Of a DNA stretch of 55,041 nucleotides, positions 8,274-16,741 are shown one piece after another. The position numbers were made by a program, and so were the translations under genes. Under the pieces are notes generated by a model. That model ran no database searches. It was not told where the DNA came from and saw only the letters and a program-made list of their open reading frames with translations. Numbering within the stretch: the first letter of the stretch is position 1; every line of letters begins with the position of its first letter. Source of the stretch: Planctomycetota bacterium (lineage in GTDB: Bacteria > Planctomycetota > PUPC01 > JACPCR01); NCBI GenBank assembly GCA_027625095.1, contig JAQBXN010000046.1, forward strand, positions 1-55,041, read 5' to 3'.

Positions 8274-9665
8274 ATGAGCCTGGGCGTACCCCACAACCTG
8301 CTGCTCATCACTGCATCCCACCTTCGCAGGGGGTCTCTGTCCTGTTACGGAAATCCATTCATCCGGACGGAAAGCCTCGATGCGCTTGCCCGTACGGGGG
8401 TTCAGTTGGATGCATGTTACAGTGCTTCACCGGTGGCCGGAGCTTCCGCGGCAAGCCTGCTTACCAGCACTCGAGTAGGAGAACACGGATACCGTGGTTC
8501 CTCCGTATCTCTACGAAAGGGATTGCCCAACCTCCCGGGATTCTTGAAGGCCGAGAGTTACCGAACGGCTTTTTTCGGTAATCAGGACAGCTTGCCAATG
8601 GAAATGGATGTGTGGGACGATCTTGAGATCTTCCCACGTCATTCGATTTCAGATCCGGCGTTTGAGCAGGTTTATTCTTCATTCCCGGCCAGAAAGGATT
8701 CGGATTCCTTCAGCGCAAGTCGCGTAGCTGAGGCATGGTCGAAATTTGCAGGCGGCATATCGAAGAGGCCCTTCTTCTGCTGGCTTCAGCTCGCAGATAT
8801 CGGGCCGCCATTCAGCTGTCCCGACTCCTTCGCCAGCCTGTATCCCGCTGGCCGTATCCAGTTGCCCCCGACCTTTCGTCAGGGGCCCGAAGCGGAACGG
8901 CCACGGCGATGTCACCACTGGCAAGTGCATTCACAGATGCAAAAAGCTACGGAGTTAGATATCCGGCGGGCGATTGCCGCCTATTGCGGACAGGTCGCAT
9001 TTCTTGATGAGCTGATTCGCCGCATCATGCGAGGCTTGAACGAAAACAATCTTGCCGGGCGCACGGTCATCGCGTTCGTCAGCGAAAACGGTGAACTCCT
9101 GGGTGACTACGGCATGTTTGACGCTATCCCGGTCTTCTACGATTGCCTCACACGCATCCCGGCGATTCTTACTCACCCGTCCGTCTTGTGGAAACCTGAC
9201 CGGTACGGCGGACTGATCGAGTCCGTCGATCTCGCCCCCACATTGATCGAGGGACTTGGCCTGCCTGTGCCGCCGGAGATGGTCGGAAAGAGCGTGCACA
9301 TGCAGTTGGTGCGCGGTGAAAAACCTGGCCGCGAAGACATTCTCTGTGAAGGCGGCGGATGCGCGCCCACGCCTTTGAAGCCGGCGGATGTAGTTCAGAG
9401 GGCCCCGGAGCTGCCAACCAACTTTGGCCCAGCCGCAATGATTCGCTGGAGCCACTGGAAGCTCTCGATGTATACCGACGATATGAACGAGCTCTACAAT
9501 CTGGCCGAAGACCCACTTGAAATGTTCAACCGCTATAACCACCCGGTCTGCCAGGAGATTCGTCAGATCATGACCGAACGTCTCACCCGGCGCTTACTCG
9601 GTGTCAAGAGCCGCTCTATCACCTGGAATGGAAAAGGGCGAGATCCGCGATTCAATCCGTTGTAG
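8274..9665 (+). CDS. Sulfatase-fold protein with lost catalytic residues (pseudoenzyme)
   Basis: A 463-residue protein with the layout of a type I sulfatase: HNLLLITASHLRRGSLSCYG at the N-terminus, the signature-loop region SPVAGASAASLLTS (52-65), VSENGELLGDYGMF (269-282) and the C-terminal IRWSHWKLSMY segment. The residues normally needed are gone. The Asp-Asp metal pair is Ser15-His16. The formylglycine-forming C-x-P-S-R is A-G-A-S-A, so both the catalytic Cys (Ala55) and the Arg (Ala59) are missing. The DPH segment is ADIGPPF, and the DH/DN metal pair is Glu271-Asn272. The frame is intact and the fold motifs are kept, so the protein is probably selected for a non-catalytic role. No signal peptide is visible. 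It lies 115 bases after the acetyltransferase on the same strand. Confidence 0.75.
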   Translation: MSLGVPHNLLLITASHLRRGSLSCYGNPFIRTESLDALARTGVQLDACYSASPVAGASAASLLTSTRVGEHGYRGSSVSLRKGLPNLPGFLKAESYRTAFFGNQDSLPMEMDVWDDLEIFPRHSISDPAFEQVYSSFPARKDSDSFSASRVAEAWSKFAGGISKRPFFCWLQLADIGPPFSCPDSFASLYPAGRIQLPPTFRQGPEAERPRRCHHWQVHSQMQKATELDIRRAIAAYCGQVAFLDELIRRIMRGLNENNLAGRTVIAFVSENGELLGDYGMFDAIPVFYDCLTRIPAILTHPSVLWKPDRYGGLIESVDLAPTLIEGLGLPVPPEMVGKSVHMQLVRGEKPGREDILCEGGGCAPTPLKPADVVQRAPELPTNFGPAAMIRWSHWKLSMYTDDMNELYNLAEDPLEMFNRYNHPVCQEIRQIMTERLTRRLLGVKSRSITWNGKGRDPRFNPL

Positions 9666-9791
9666 CAGGTGCTGGAAAGCCATTGAACGAGACCGCATTC
9701 AGCAAGTGTTTCTGGTCGCGTTAAATGGGGTGGCTCATGGATGATGGAGTGGATTATTGACTTGGCATTCGTTTGAGCGAGGTTGCAGGCC

Positions 9792-10307
9792 TCACCTCTC
9801 TCTGACCATCTGCTCGAATCGCTCAGCAATCTCAGGCGCGCCCTTCAACTCACAGAGAGGGCCAAGACAGTCCCGAACATATTGGAAATCGATGGATGAT
9901 CTCTGGCGATCAAGAATCCCTCTCAAGTCCATCCAGTCCTCGTCTCTGTCGGCGAATGCCTTCATCACAATCAGATCCTCCGAGGAACATGTCTTGAGAA
10001 CGCACCCTTCATCAAATCTGAATTCAGAGGCTCTCTCAATCATCTGGTCTTCGAACGGCATCGCTCCCAGAGATATGTCAATCTGAGCTCCCCTGCTGGA
10101 CTTGAGAAGAAGGACTCTGTTTTGAATAGCAAACGTCTTTGCATCAGATATGCGTGAACTATAGCTCTGCAACAATTCGTCAAGGAAGACATCTTCTTTG
10201 CCAAAACCAGTCAGCAGGCATAGCTCGACATCTTCGGTGAGCCTGGGCTCACCCCACCGGAGAACACCATGCCGCCAATGAAACAGTAATCCCATTCCCT
10301 GGGTCAA
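9792..10307 (-). pseudogene. AbiEii/MNT-like nucleotidyltransferase pseudogene, frameshifted at its 5' end
   Basis: Seen: the minus strand reads LRWGEPRLTEDVELCLLTGF, then FAIQNRVLLLKSSRGAQIDI, SLGAMPFEDQ and LKTCSSEDLIVMKAFADRDE, the core of a nucleotidyltransferase-fold family related to AbiEii-type proteins. The beginning of the fold is in another frame: YCFIGGM, the G-G part of the hG[GS] motif, lies at about 10271-10291, and a stop codon sits just before it. So the gene has at least one frameshift near 10265 and no usable start. The expected D-x-D is DVE (second Asp changed), pointing to loss of activity. The lost 5' end abuts a palindromic repeat cluster at 10321, which may mark the event that cut it. 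Confidence 0.65.
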
Positions 10308-10320
10308 AAAGTTTGCATCT

Positions 10321-10520
10321 TTGCCCCGAAGGGGCTCAACATGTCAGACCAGGGGAACGCCCTGGGATCTGGAGGGGGAAGGAAAATCAGCCCTGAAAGG
10401 GCGGCACAGCCGGTGACGCCCCTTCAGAGCTAACGACGTACTCCCCGGTTACCCAGGGCGGCGCTCCGCTTGCCATGGGCTGGTATGTGTCGCTCCTTCG
10501 GGGCAAGAAGCCCAGTTAAC
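10321..10520. repeat. Cluster of dispersed palindromic elements
   Basis: Several near-perfect hairpins in a row: GCCCC-GAA-GGGGC at 10323-10335, CCAGGG-GAACG-CCCTGG at 10349-10365 and GCCCT-GAA-AGGGC at 10390-10402. A larger imperfect palindrome around 10452-10482 follows, and a CTTCGGGGC segment near 10495-10505. On the minus strand the last part reads like the element at 32955-33072: both share CCGAAGG, then CAGCCCA, a GAGC box and CCTGGGTA in the same order. No coding potential fits. It looks like a REP/MITE-type element family lying between the nucleotidyltransferase pseudogene and the ftsK 3' end. Confidence 0.6.
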
Positions 10521-10590
10521 GCCTCAATTACCCGGCAAACATTTCGCGCACCGAACTGAGTATTACTCCAATATTCCAACAACTCGCCCC

Positions 10591-13500
10591 TCATTCGGCT
10601 GAGCGCCTGATCTCTTCCCATTCATCCAGTGACATCTGGACCTCGCGGGCTTTGCTGCCTTTATACCCGCCGACAATCCCGTCTTTGGCCATGAAGTCCA
10701 TCAGGCGCGCGGCGCGGGTGTAACCGATTTCGAGTTTTCGCTGTAACAATGAAACTGAGCCGCGGCCTTCCTGCAGCACGATGCGGACAGCTTGGTCGTA
10801 GAGCTTGTCGCGATTGGCGAAGTCTTCGCCGCCTCCGTCGAGGTCTTCGATGTCTTCAAGCTCGGGCTCATATGTGGGATTGTCCTGTGCCTTGATAAAT
10901 TCAACGATGCTGCTCAATTCACCGTCGCTCAAGAATGATCCCTGGCTGCGAATGAGATCCGATTTACCCGGTGGCAGGAAGAGCATGTCACCCATGCCGA
11001 CCAGTTTCTCCGCACCGTTGCGATCCAGGATGGTGCGGGAATCGACCTTGCTCGAGACGCGAAATCCGATGCGGGTGGTCATGTTGGATTTGATCAGGCC
11101 GGTGATGACATCCACACTCGGTCGCTGTGTGGCAAGAATGACGTGAATGCCGACCGCTCGAGATTTCTGAGCCAGACGGGTAATGGACTTTTCGACGTCT
11201 TTCGAGGCGACCATCATCAGGTCTGCATACTCGTCAACCACTACCACGATGTATGGGAGGTGGTAAGGCACGTCTTCGAGTAATGCGCCGCGATTGAGAA
11301 GGCGCGATTTGATCCGATCTTCACCGAGTTCGTTGAACTGCTTGATATGCCGTACACCGACGGAGGCGAGCAGGTCGTAACGCTGATCCATTTTCTTCAC
11401 CGCCCATTCCAGCACGCTCGGTGCTTTCTTCATATCAGTGACCACCGGGCTCAGCAGATGCGGGATATCCTCGAATCCTGAAAGCTCGACCATCTTGGGA
11501 TCGATGAGCACCAACCGGACTTCATCGGGCGTTCTCTTGAGCAGGATGCTGGCGATGAGTGAATTGATACAGACAGATTTTCCTGAACCGGTCGAACCTG
11601 CGATCAGCAGGTGAGGCATGGCGGCGAGATCGGAAACCACCGGTTTGCCGGAGACGTCCTTGCCGAGGAAAAGTGGCAGCACCATGTCATCCTGATCCCC
11701 ATACGCCTCAATCAATTCGCGCATGCGGACCGCTTCCTTGACTTCGTTTGGAATCTCAAGCCCAACGGTCGATTTGCCCGGAATGGGCGCAACGACCCGA
11801 ACACTCATGGCGCGCATTGCAATCGCAAGGTCATCTGAAAGCGTGACGATCTTGTTGAGTTTGACGCCTGGTGCCAAAGCAAGCTCAAACATGGTGACCG
11901 TCGGCCCGCGTTGAATATCGACCACTTCGGCGCCCACTTTGAAATCGGCTAATGCGGTTTCGAGTTGTTTTACCTTCTGGCGGCTCTCTAGCTCTCGACC
12001 GCGGGGCTGTTTGGAGATATCAAGCAGGTCCAGCGGTGGAAGATGGTATTTACCTTTTCGTGGCTTCGGCAGCGCTTGCCTTCTGACCGGAGGAGGCGGT
12101 GATTGATTTCGAAGGCTCTCAATCCTGTGTTCCACCGACTTACTATCGGAGGATTCTTCCTTTTCGAGGAAAGCCCCTTCCGGGGTGTCGTCCTCTGCCT
12201 GAAAAATGGAATCCTTACCTCCTTCAACCAGGTCGTCCACTGTGACTTCATCTATACCTGAATTTTCATACTCAGCGTCCGGCTCAGGGGCCGCGGCTTC
12301 CGCCACGTTGGGCAAGGGGGTAGTTTCAGCATCCTCTTCCAGGCCCACCTTCGATCTAGACTCGTCGAGATCCAGATTGGTGCTGTCTCGAGTGGTCTCT
12401 GCCTCCCGGACGTTTTCTTCGGCGTTCCGGGCTGGCAACTCCAGTTGGGTGTGAATGTCATTCTGCGTCAACGCGTAAGTCCGTTCATCAAAATCATCCT
12501 CAAGGGACTGCGGAGGCTGATTCTGTTCTTCCCTAGCGGGTGTCTTTTTGAAAGCCGGAGGAGCATGCCGATAGTCAGGCTCTGTGATGCTTGCCTGATC
12601 GAAATCAGACGGAATCTCGTAACTTTCAATGGGGTCGGGTCTCTGAGCCTCCTGACGCGGCCGGGACCTTTCAGGCGCCCGGTGGACTCCCTGCGCCGGC
12701 TGCGGTTTGGGAGTAGCTTTCTTCAGTTCACTTTCAAATTCTTCTCTCTTTCCTTTTTCTTCCAGTGCCTGGAAATCAGACTCTTCAAGGGGGATGCCCT
12801 CGACGATTGGGGGTTGATTTCCTTTCCAGGACACGTTCGGCGGCGCCACTGCTTCGCATTCCGCCTGGTGCCGATCTGCGAGCAGTCCAAAGAGCTTGCG
12901 AGTCGGAGGGGCCGTGCGGCGACGGTTTGAATTGGGAACAGAACCCAGCTTTCCATTTCTCGGCTGTTCGGGCCGTGCTTCTGCATGCCCATGTCTTCCT
13001 CGAGACCGGGGCTGCGCTAATTCCGGGGCTTCTGTCTCATTTGCCAGAATCGCCTCTCCACTCGAAGTGGACGCAATCGCCATCTGTGGCTGCGACGAGG
13101 GAATGTGGATCCGACCCGCTACCTTTTGTATCAGCCCCAACGATTGAAAAAGAAGCTCATTTGTAGCGAGCAGCGAGGAGAGCGTAAGCAAGGACATGAT
13201 GACCAGCACTTTACCGACCGCACCGAAGTAGGCGCCAAGAAGATGCACCAGCGTGATGCCCAGAATACCGCCGTTACCAGGCGTGCTGGCAGAAACTGCC
13301 TGTCCCGGCAGAAGCTGCATTGCGGCGCACATGCAAACTACCATCAACACAGAGCCGCCCACCCGCTGCCATGGGTCCTCCACTTTACCACCGATAGACA
13401 TTCTTAATGCCCATCCGGCGACGGTGGCCAAGATGAAGTAGCTACCCAGTCCAAACAGATGAAAAAGGCGAATGGCGATGAACGCGCCGGCCTTTCCGCA

Positions 13501-13683
13501 CCAATTACTCGGAAGCTCGTTGGAGGGCCTTTGCCACTCCGGGTAATCAGCCGGGCTGAAAGACACCAGGCTGAGCAGGCAGAACAGACTGATGCAGATG
13601 CCGAGAATCGCAGGCATCCAGACGATCGCTTTGAAACTCTCTTTCCCTTCCGATGAGGTGGTTTCAGTTTCTTCGTGGCTCAT
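10591..13683 (-). CDS. ftsK: DNA translocase FtsK/SpoIIIE
   Basis: A 1030-residue protein of typical FtsK layout. Four N-terminal membrane helices (about 18-195) anchor it at the division septum. A long acidic, Pro/Gln/Glu-rich linker (about 210-560) follows. The motor domain comes next, with the alpha part (DFKVGAEVVDIQRGPTVTMF), Walker A GSTGSGKS near residue 700, Walker B VLIDPKM, the VVVVDEYADLMM segment and ILATQRPSVDVITGLIKSN. The C-terminal winged-helix gamma domain (about 960-1030, with GRGSVSLLQRKLEIGYTRAA) reads polar DNA motifs. It pumps chromosome ends into daughter cells and activates dimer resolution. ATG 13683 is 10 bases after the uppP stop, so the two form an operon. Confidence 0.97.
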   Translation of the reverse strand: MSHEETETTSSEGKESFKAIVWMPAILGICISLFCLLSLVSFSPADYPEWQRPSNELPSNWCGKAGAFIAIRLFHLFGLGSYFILATVAGWALRMSIGGKVEDPWQRVGGSVLMVVCMCAAMQLLPGQAVSASTPGNGGILGITLVHLLGAYFGAVGKVLVIMSLLTLSSLLATNELLFQSLGLIQKVAGRIHIPSSQPQMAIASTSSGEAILANETEAPELAQPRSRGRHGHAEARPEQPRNGKLGSVPNSNRRRTAPPTRKLFGLLADRHQAECEAVAPPNVSWKGNQPPIVEGIPLEESDFQALEEKGKREEFESELKKATPKPQPAQGVHRAPERSRPRQEAQRPDPIESYEIPSDFDQASITEPDYRHAPPAFKKTPAREEQNQPPQSLEDDFDERTYALTQNDIHTQLELPARNAEENVREAETTRDSTNLDLDESRSKVGLEEDAETTPLPNVAEAAAPEPDAEYENSGIDEVTVDDLVEGGKDSIFQAEDDTPEGAFLEKEESSDSKSVEHRIESLRNQSPPPPVRRQALPKPRKGKYHLPPLDLLDISKQPRGRELESRQKVKQLETALADFKVGAEVVDIQRGPTVTMFELALAPGVKLNKIVTLSDDLAIAMRAMSVRVVAPIPGKSTVGLEIPNEVKEAVRMRELIEAYGDQDDMVLPLFLGKDVSGKPVVSDLAAMPHLLIAGSTGSGKSVCINSLIASILLKRTPDEVRLVLIDPKMVELSGFEDIPHLLSPVVTDMKKAPSVLEWAVKKMDQRYDLLASVGVRHIKQFNELGEDRIKSRLLNRGALLEDVPYHLPYIVVVVDEYADLMMVASKDVEKSITRLAQKSRAVGIHVILATQRPSVDVITGLIKSNMTTRIGFRVSSKVDSRTILDRNGAEKLVGMGDMLFLPPGKSDLIRSQGSFLSDGELSSIVEFIKAQDNPTYEPELEDIEDLDGGGEDFANRDKLYDQAVRIVLQEGRGSVSLLQRKLEIGYTRAARLMDFMAKDGIVGGYKGSKAREVQMSLDEWEEIRRSAE

Positions 13684-13693
13684 CCGTTTCCTT

Positions 13694-14461
13694 TCATAAA
13701 AGTATCAACGCTCCGATCCCTACACACAGGCAATAGACGCCTATCCATTTGAGATTTCGTGAAATCACCAGTCGCTTCAGCGTGATCAGCCCTATCAGGC
13801 TGAAGACGAATGAGAGCCCGAGCCCAACCAGCAACGGCCCATTCCCAATGCTCCATTCAGAAAAGTTGAGATTGCGCGCCTCAAGAATTGCAGCGCCTGA
13901 AATAGCCGGAATGGCCATCAGAAATGAAAATTCGAACGCCTTCTCTCTTGTCATACCTGCCATCAGTCCACCGGTAATCGTCAATCCACTCCTTGAGATT
14001 CCCGGAATGATGGCAATAGCCTGAAACAACCCCATCAGCGCGCTGCTCTTAAGCGTAGGGCCGCCGGTCTTTTCATTTGGATTTTTCGAGAGAAAATCTG
14101 CCAGAATCAGAAAACCACCAGTGACAAGCAACGCGGCGGCCACCACTCTTGGCATGGTGAAGAGTGACTTCAGATGTTCTCCCAAAGCCACTCCCACAAT
14201 CCCGGCGGGTATGGTCGCGACGATAATGTGAACAATCATCTGATGTTCCCTGAGGAGGACGTCTCTGATTCGAGGGGCAAACATCAGCAGAATGGCCAGA
14301 AGCGAGGCGACATGCAGCGCAATATCGAACACCACAATTGAGGGCGAGTCCCCAATCTTGAGGACATGCTGTGCAAGGCAGAGATGCCCGGAGCTGCTGA
14401 TCGGCAGAAACTCGGTCAAACCTTGAACGACGCCCAGAATGGCAGCCTCAGCAAGAGTCAT
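13694..14461 (-). CDS. uppP: Undecaprenyl-diphosphate phosphatase
   Basis: A 255-residue integral membrane protein of the BacA/UppP family, slightly shorter than the usual 265-275. The N-terminal motif GLTEFLPISSSGHL (residues 14-27) carries the catalytic Glu and Ser, and PGISRSGLT carries the essential Arg. Seven or eight hydrophobic helices cover the rest. It dephosphorylates undecaprenyl diphosphate to recycle the lipid carrier for peptidoglycan and surface glycans and gives some bacitracin resistance. It stands directly before ftsK, a plausible envelope/division grouping. Confidence 0.96.
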   Translation of the reverse strand: MTLAEAAILGVVQGLTEFLPISSSGHLCLAQHVLKIGDSPSIVVFDIALHVASLLAILLMFAPRIRDVLLREHQMIVHIIVATIPAGIVGVALGEHLKSLFTMPRVVAAALLVTGGFLILADFLSKNPNEKTGGPTLKSSALMGLFQAIAIIPGISRSGLTITGGLMAGMTREKAFEFSFLMAIPAISGAAILEARNLNFSEWSIGNGPLLVGLGLSFVFSLIGLITLKRLVISRNLKWIGVYCLCVGIGALILL

Positions 14462-14480
14462 GATTACGGGTTAGGGGGTG

Positions 14481-14508
14481 GGATTCAGGATTCAGGATTC
14501 AGGATTCA
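14481..14508 (+). repeat. Four tandem copies of the heptamer GGATTCA
   Basis: Four exact head-to-tail copies of GGATTCA, 20 bases upstream of the uppP start (minus strand) in the gap between coaB and uppP. Such a run could change length by slippage and alter the uppP leader. No regulatory role can be shown from one sequence. Confidence 0.8.
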
Positions 14509-14624
14509 GAAACCGTATGACCAGCATCTGGCATCATGCCGATATCGACAGAACGCAGGAACAGCGTTCAATGGCCATGGTCCATCGACCAATGACCGTT
14601 GATCTTCAAATGGTCGGGCTTGGG

Positions 14625-15239
14625 TTAGGGGCAGGTGGCCGTTATCACCAGTTGGCGGGCTAGCTGGCGTTTGGTCAGGTGCTTCCAGTCCTGGATATCA
14701 CCCTCTGAAGTGAGGAGCGTTGCGTCTACTCTTTCAGCGCCCATGGCTGAAGGATTGTTGAGGACAATCCAGTCGAGATTCTTTCGCTCCAACTTGCTTC
14801 GCGCATACGTCAGGCCCTGGTGAGTCTCCAGGGCAAAGCCCATCAGCCGTTGATGCTTCTTCCGGCGGCCAAGGGCCTGAAGGATATCAGGGTTCGGTAT
14901 CAGTTCCAACGTGAGATCGCCGGCCTGCTTCTTCATCTTAAGAGGCTGTTTTCGGCGCGGTCTGTAATCGCAGACCGCCGCGTTCATAATGACGAGGTCC
15001 ACTTCCTGAAATCGGCCGGTCACCTCCTTGTACATATCTCTTGCAGAGACGACTGGTATGCACTCAACGCCTTTGGGTGACTGAAGGTTTGTCGGGCCGG
15101 TGACCAGTATCACCGTGTGCCCCAGTTTTTGAGCGGCCTCCGCCAGAGCATGGCCCATGGAACCGGTGGATCCATTACTGAGAAAACGGACCGCATCAAT
15201 GTGTTCACGTGTGGGGCCGGCGGTGACGAGAATACGCAT
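14625..15239 (-). CDS. coaB: Phosphopantothenate-cysteine ligase, stand-alone CoaB domain
   Basis: A 204-residue protein covering only the ligase half of the usual CoaBC fusion. RILVTAGPTREHIDAVRFLS is the CoaB N-terminus with the nucleotide loop, SNGSTGSMGHALAEAA the following helix, MNAAVCDYRP the conserved active-site Asn-Ala-Ala-Val segment, and RLMGFALET the strand before the C-terminus. It joins 4'-phosphopantothenate to cysteine in coenzyme A synthesis. The flavin-dependent decarboxylase CoaC, normally fused upstream, is absent here; the frame starts cleanly at ATG 15239 and nothing upstream resembles it, so CoaC must be elsewhere. It is followed by uppP and ftsK on the same strand after a 163-base gap. 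Confidence 0.88.
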   Translation of the reverse strand: MRILVTAGPTREHIDAVRFLSNGSTGSMGHALAEAAQKLGHTVILVTGPTNLQSPKGVECIPVVSARDMYKEVTGRFQEVDLVIMNAAVCDYRPRRKQPLKMKKQAGDLTLELIPNPDILQALGRRKKHQRLMGFALETHQGLTYARSKLERKNLDWIVLNNPSAMGAERVDATLLTSEGDIQDWKHLTKRQLARQLVITATCP

Positions 15240-15444
15240 GGGAGTGATTGGTAGCTTGGAATTTTAGGCGTGAAAGATGGGGTTGCGTTCGAACACTATC
15301 GTAGCAGTAAGCCGTCATGGCGGCTTGTAGCTCCGATCGGTTGCAGCCGAAGGCTGCTCTAATATTGTGACTGATAGTAGCTCCCTGCAATCATCGCAGA
15401 CCGCAAGCGTGTCATGCAGTTTTTTTCAACCCTTTGAATCAACC
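15240..15444. repeat. Divergent intergenic region with paired hairpins
   Basis: Between coaB (minus) and the dioxygenase (plus). Two hairpins lie close together: AAGCCG-TCATGG-CGGCTT at 15309-15326 and GCAGCC-GAA-GGCTGC at 15343-15357, both near the motif GTAGCTCC, which occurs twice (about 15327 and 15376). The layout looks like a short dispersed palindromic element rather than an operator, but it lies where the promoters of both flanking genes should be. Confidence 0.45.
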
Positions 15445-16257
15445 ATGCAAGAAATACTCACCGAACAACAGTGGCAGGAATTTGATGAACGAGGGTTCGT
15501 TGTCCTTGGCAGATTGTTTGATGACAAGACCCTTGGCGCACTTCAGCAACGCATTGATGACATCATGCTTGGAAAGGCCGATTGCGATTACGACCGCATC
15601 ATGATGCAGCTCGACAGCACCGACGGTTCTTATACCAATGCCGGTCCCCAGAGTTACGGTCATAAGGGAGCGACTCTTGATTACCGCAAGATTCAGCAAC
15701 TGGAATATGACCCGATCTATCTCGAATACATGCAGCGCCCGATCTTCAAACACATCTGTGAACGGGTGTACGGGGTTGGAACAGACATCTCCTGTTTCCG
15801 TGCCATGTTCTTTAACAAGCCTGCCCGGAAAGGTACCTACCTTCCCTGGCATCAAGACCGGTGGAATAATCTCGACCGAGACCCGCTGATCACCGTCTGG
15901 ACTGCCCTCGATCCCTGCTCCGAGGCCAACGGTGCCGTAAAGCTCATCCCCGGTTCCCACAAGAAAGGCTGCGTCAATCCATCACACGGCTCTGGCTTCA
16001 TGACCGAAGAACAGGCACAAGAACACTGCCGCCCTGAAGACATGGTTTACCTGGAGCTTGAAGCCGGCGAGGTTGCCCTTCTCCACAACTGGGTAATGCA
16101 CAGTTCTGACATCAACAGGACGGACATCCCCAGGCGCGGTTTCAGCGTCTGTTACATGGAGGCAGCGACAAGAACGAACAGGGGAGGCTCGTATCCGGTG
16201 GTCTTTGGTGAAGACGCGCTGGTAACGTACGGGGAAGAATCCCTGGTCGACAGTTGA
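15445..16257 (+). CDS. Phytanoyl-CoA dioxygenase (PhyH) family Fe(II)/2-oxoglutarate oxygenase
   Basis: 270 residues from ATG 15445. An in-frame GTG at 15367 would add 26 unlike residues, so the ATG is preferred because MQEILTEQQWQEFDERGFVV is the usual family start. Iron ligands are visible: H136-x-D138 in LPWHQDRWN and the distal His219 in WVMHSSDINR. An Arg of the RRGFSV segment (230-231) probably binds 2-oxoglutarate. These oxygenases hydroxylate small molecules, lipids or sugars using O2 and 2-oxoglutarate, and the family is strongly expanded in marine and soil PVC-like bacteria. No signal peptide, so cytoplasmic. The substrate is unknown, and neighbours do not help. Confidence 0.88.
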   Translation: MQEILTEQQWQEFDERGFVVLGRLFDDKTLGALQQRIDDIMLGKADCDYDRIMMQLDSTDGSYTNAGPQSYGHKGATLDYRKIQQLEYDPIYLEYMQRPIFKHICERVYGVGTDISCFRAMFFNKPARKGTYLPWHQDRWNNLDRDPLITVWTALDPCSEANGAVKLIPGSHKKGCVNPSHGSGFMTEEQAQEHCRPEDMVYLELEAGEVALLHNWVMHSSDINRTDIPRRGFSVCYMEAATRTNRGGSYPVVFGEDALVTYGEESLVDS

Positions 16258-16337
16258 TGTAAGCCTCGTCTCGACGCCGTCCCTTTTGTCCGTTACCGGT
16301 ACCGTTACAACCACATCCACCCACCAATCACATCTCC

Positions 16338-16727
16338 ATGCCCGGTAGAGGACGCGCATCCACACAAGGCAGAAATCTCCAAATCAAAGTTGTCGAACTT
16401 GCTGAAGGGCTTGGGCTCGAAACGCGAATGGAAGTCAAAGCGGCACGACGCATCTGGGGTGCGGAACGTCGCATCGATATAGTTCTTAAGGAGACATCTA
16501 CCCGCAAACTGCTTGGTGTTGAGTGCAAGTTTCAAAAAGTAAAAGGCAGCGCGGAAGAAAAGATCCCATCCATGCTCAAAGACATCGAGCACTGGCCGAT
16601 TCCCGGCATTGTTGTCATCGACGGGCCGGGTTTTTCGAAAGGGATGGAGAATTTCCTTCTAGCGTCCGGCAAGGTAATCCAGTTCGAGGATCTGGAGGAT
16701 TGGCTGCGGCTTTATTTTGCGCTGTAG
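16338..16727 (+). CDS. Small PD-(D/E)XK nuclease-fold protein
   Basis: 129 residues, no signal peptide. RRIDIVL with Asp47 followed by LLGVECKFQKVKGSAEEKI with Glu62-Cys-Lys64 is the D...ExK core of the PD-(D/E)XK fold. The later segments (IPGIVVIDGPGFSKGME, then VIQFEDLEDWLRLYF) match a small stand-alone PD-(D/E)XK family of bacterial proteins. The core acidic residues and Lys are intact, so metal-dependent nuclease activity is plausible; its target is unknown. It ends 14 bases before the stop of the convergent nucleotidyltransferase gene. Confidence 0.7.
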   Translation: MPGRGRASTQGRNLQIKVVELAEGLGLETRMEVKAARRIWGAERRIDIVLKETSTRKLLGVECKFQKVKGSAEEKIPSMLKDIEHWPIPGIVVIDGPGFSKGMENFLLASGKVIQFEDLEDWLRLYFAL

Positions 16728-16741
16728 AAGTTCGCTCCCAA

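Noticed and set aside
9792..10307. A working AbiEii-type toxin gene
   Set aside because: The domain is split between frames, lacks a start, has D-x-E in place of D-x-D, and has no antitoxin partner.
14481..14508. Possible CRISPR or operator array
   Set aside because: The units are 7 bases and adjacent with no spacers, and there are no cas genes in the window.
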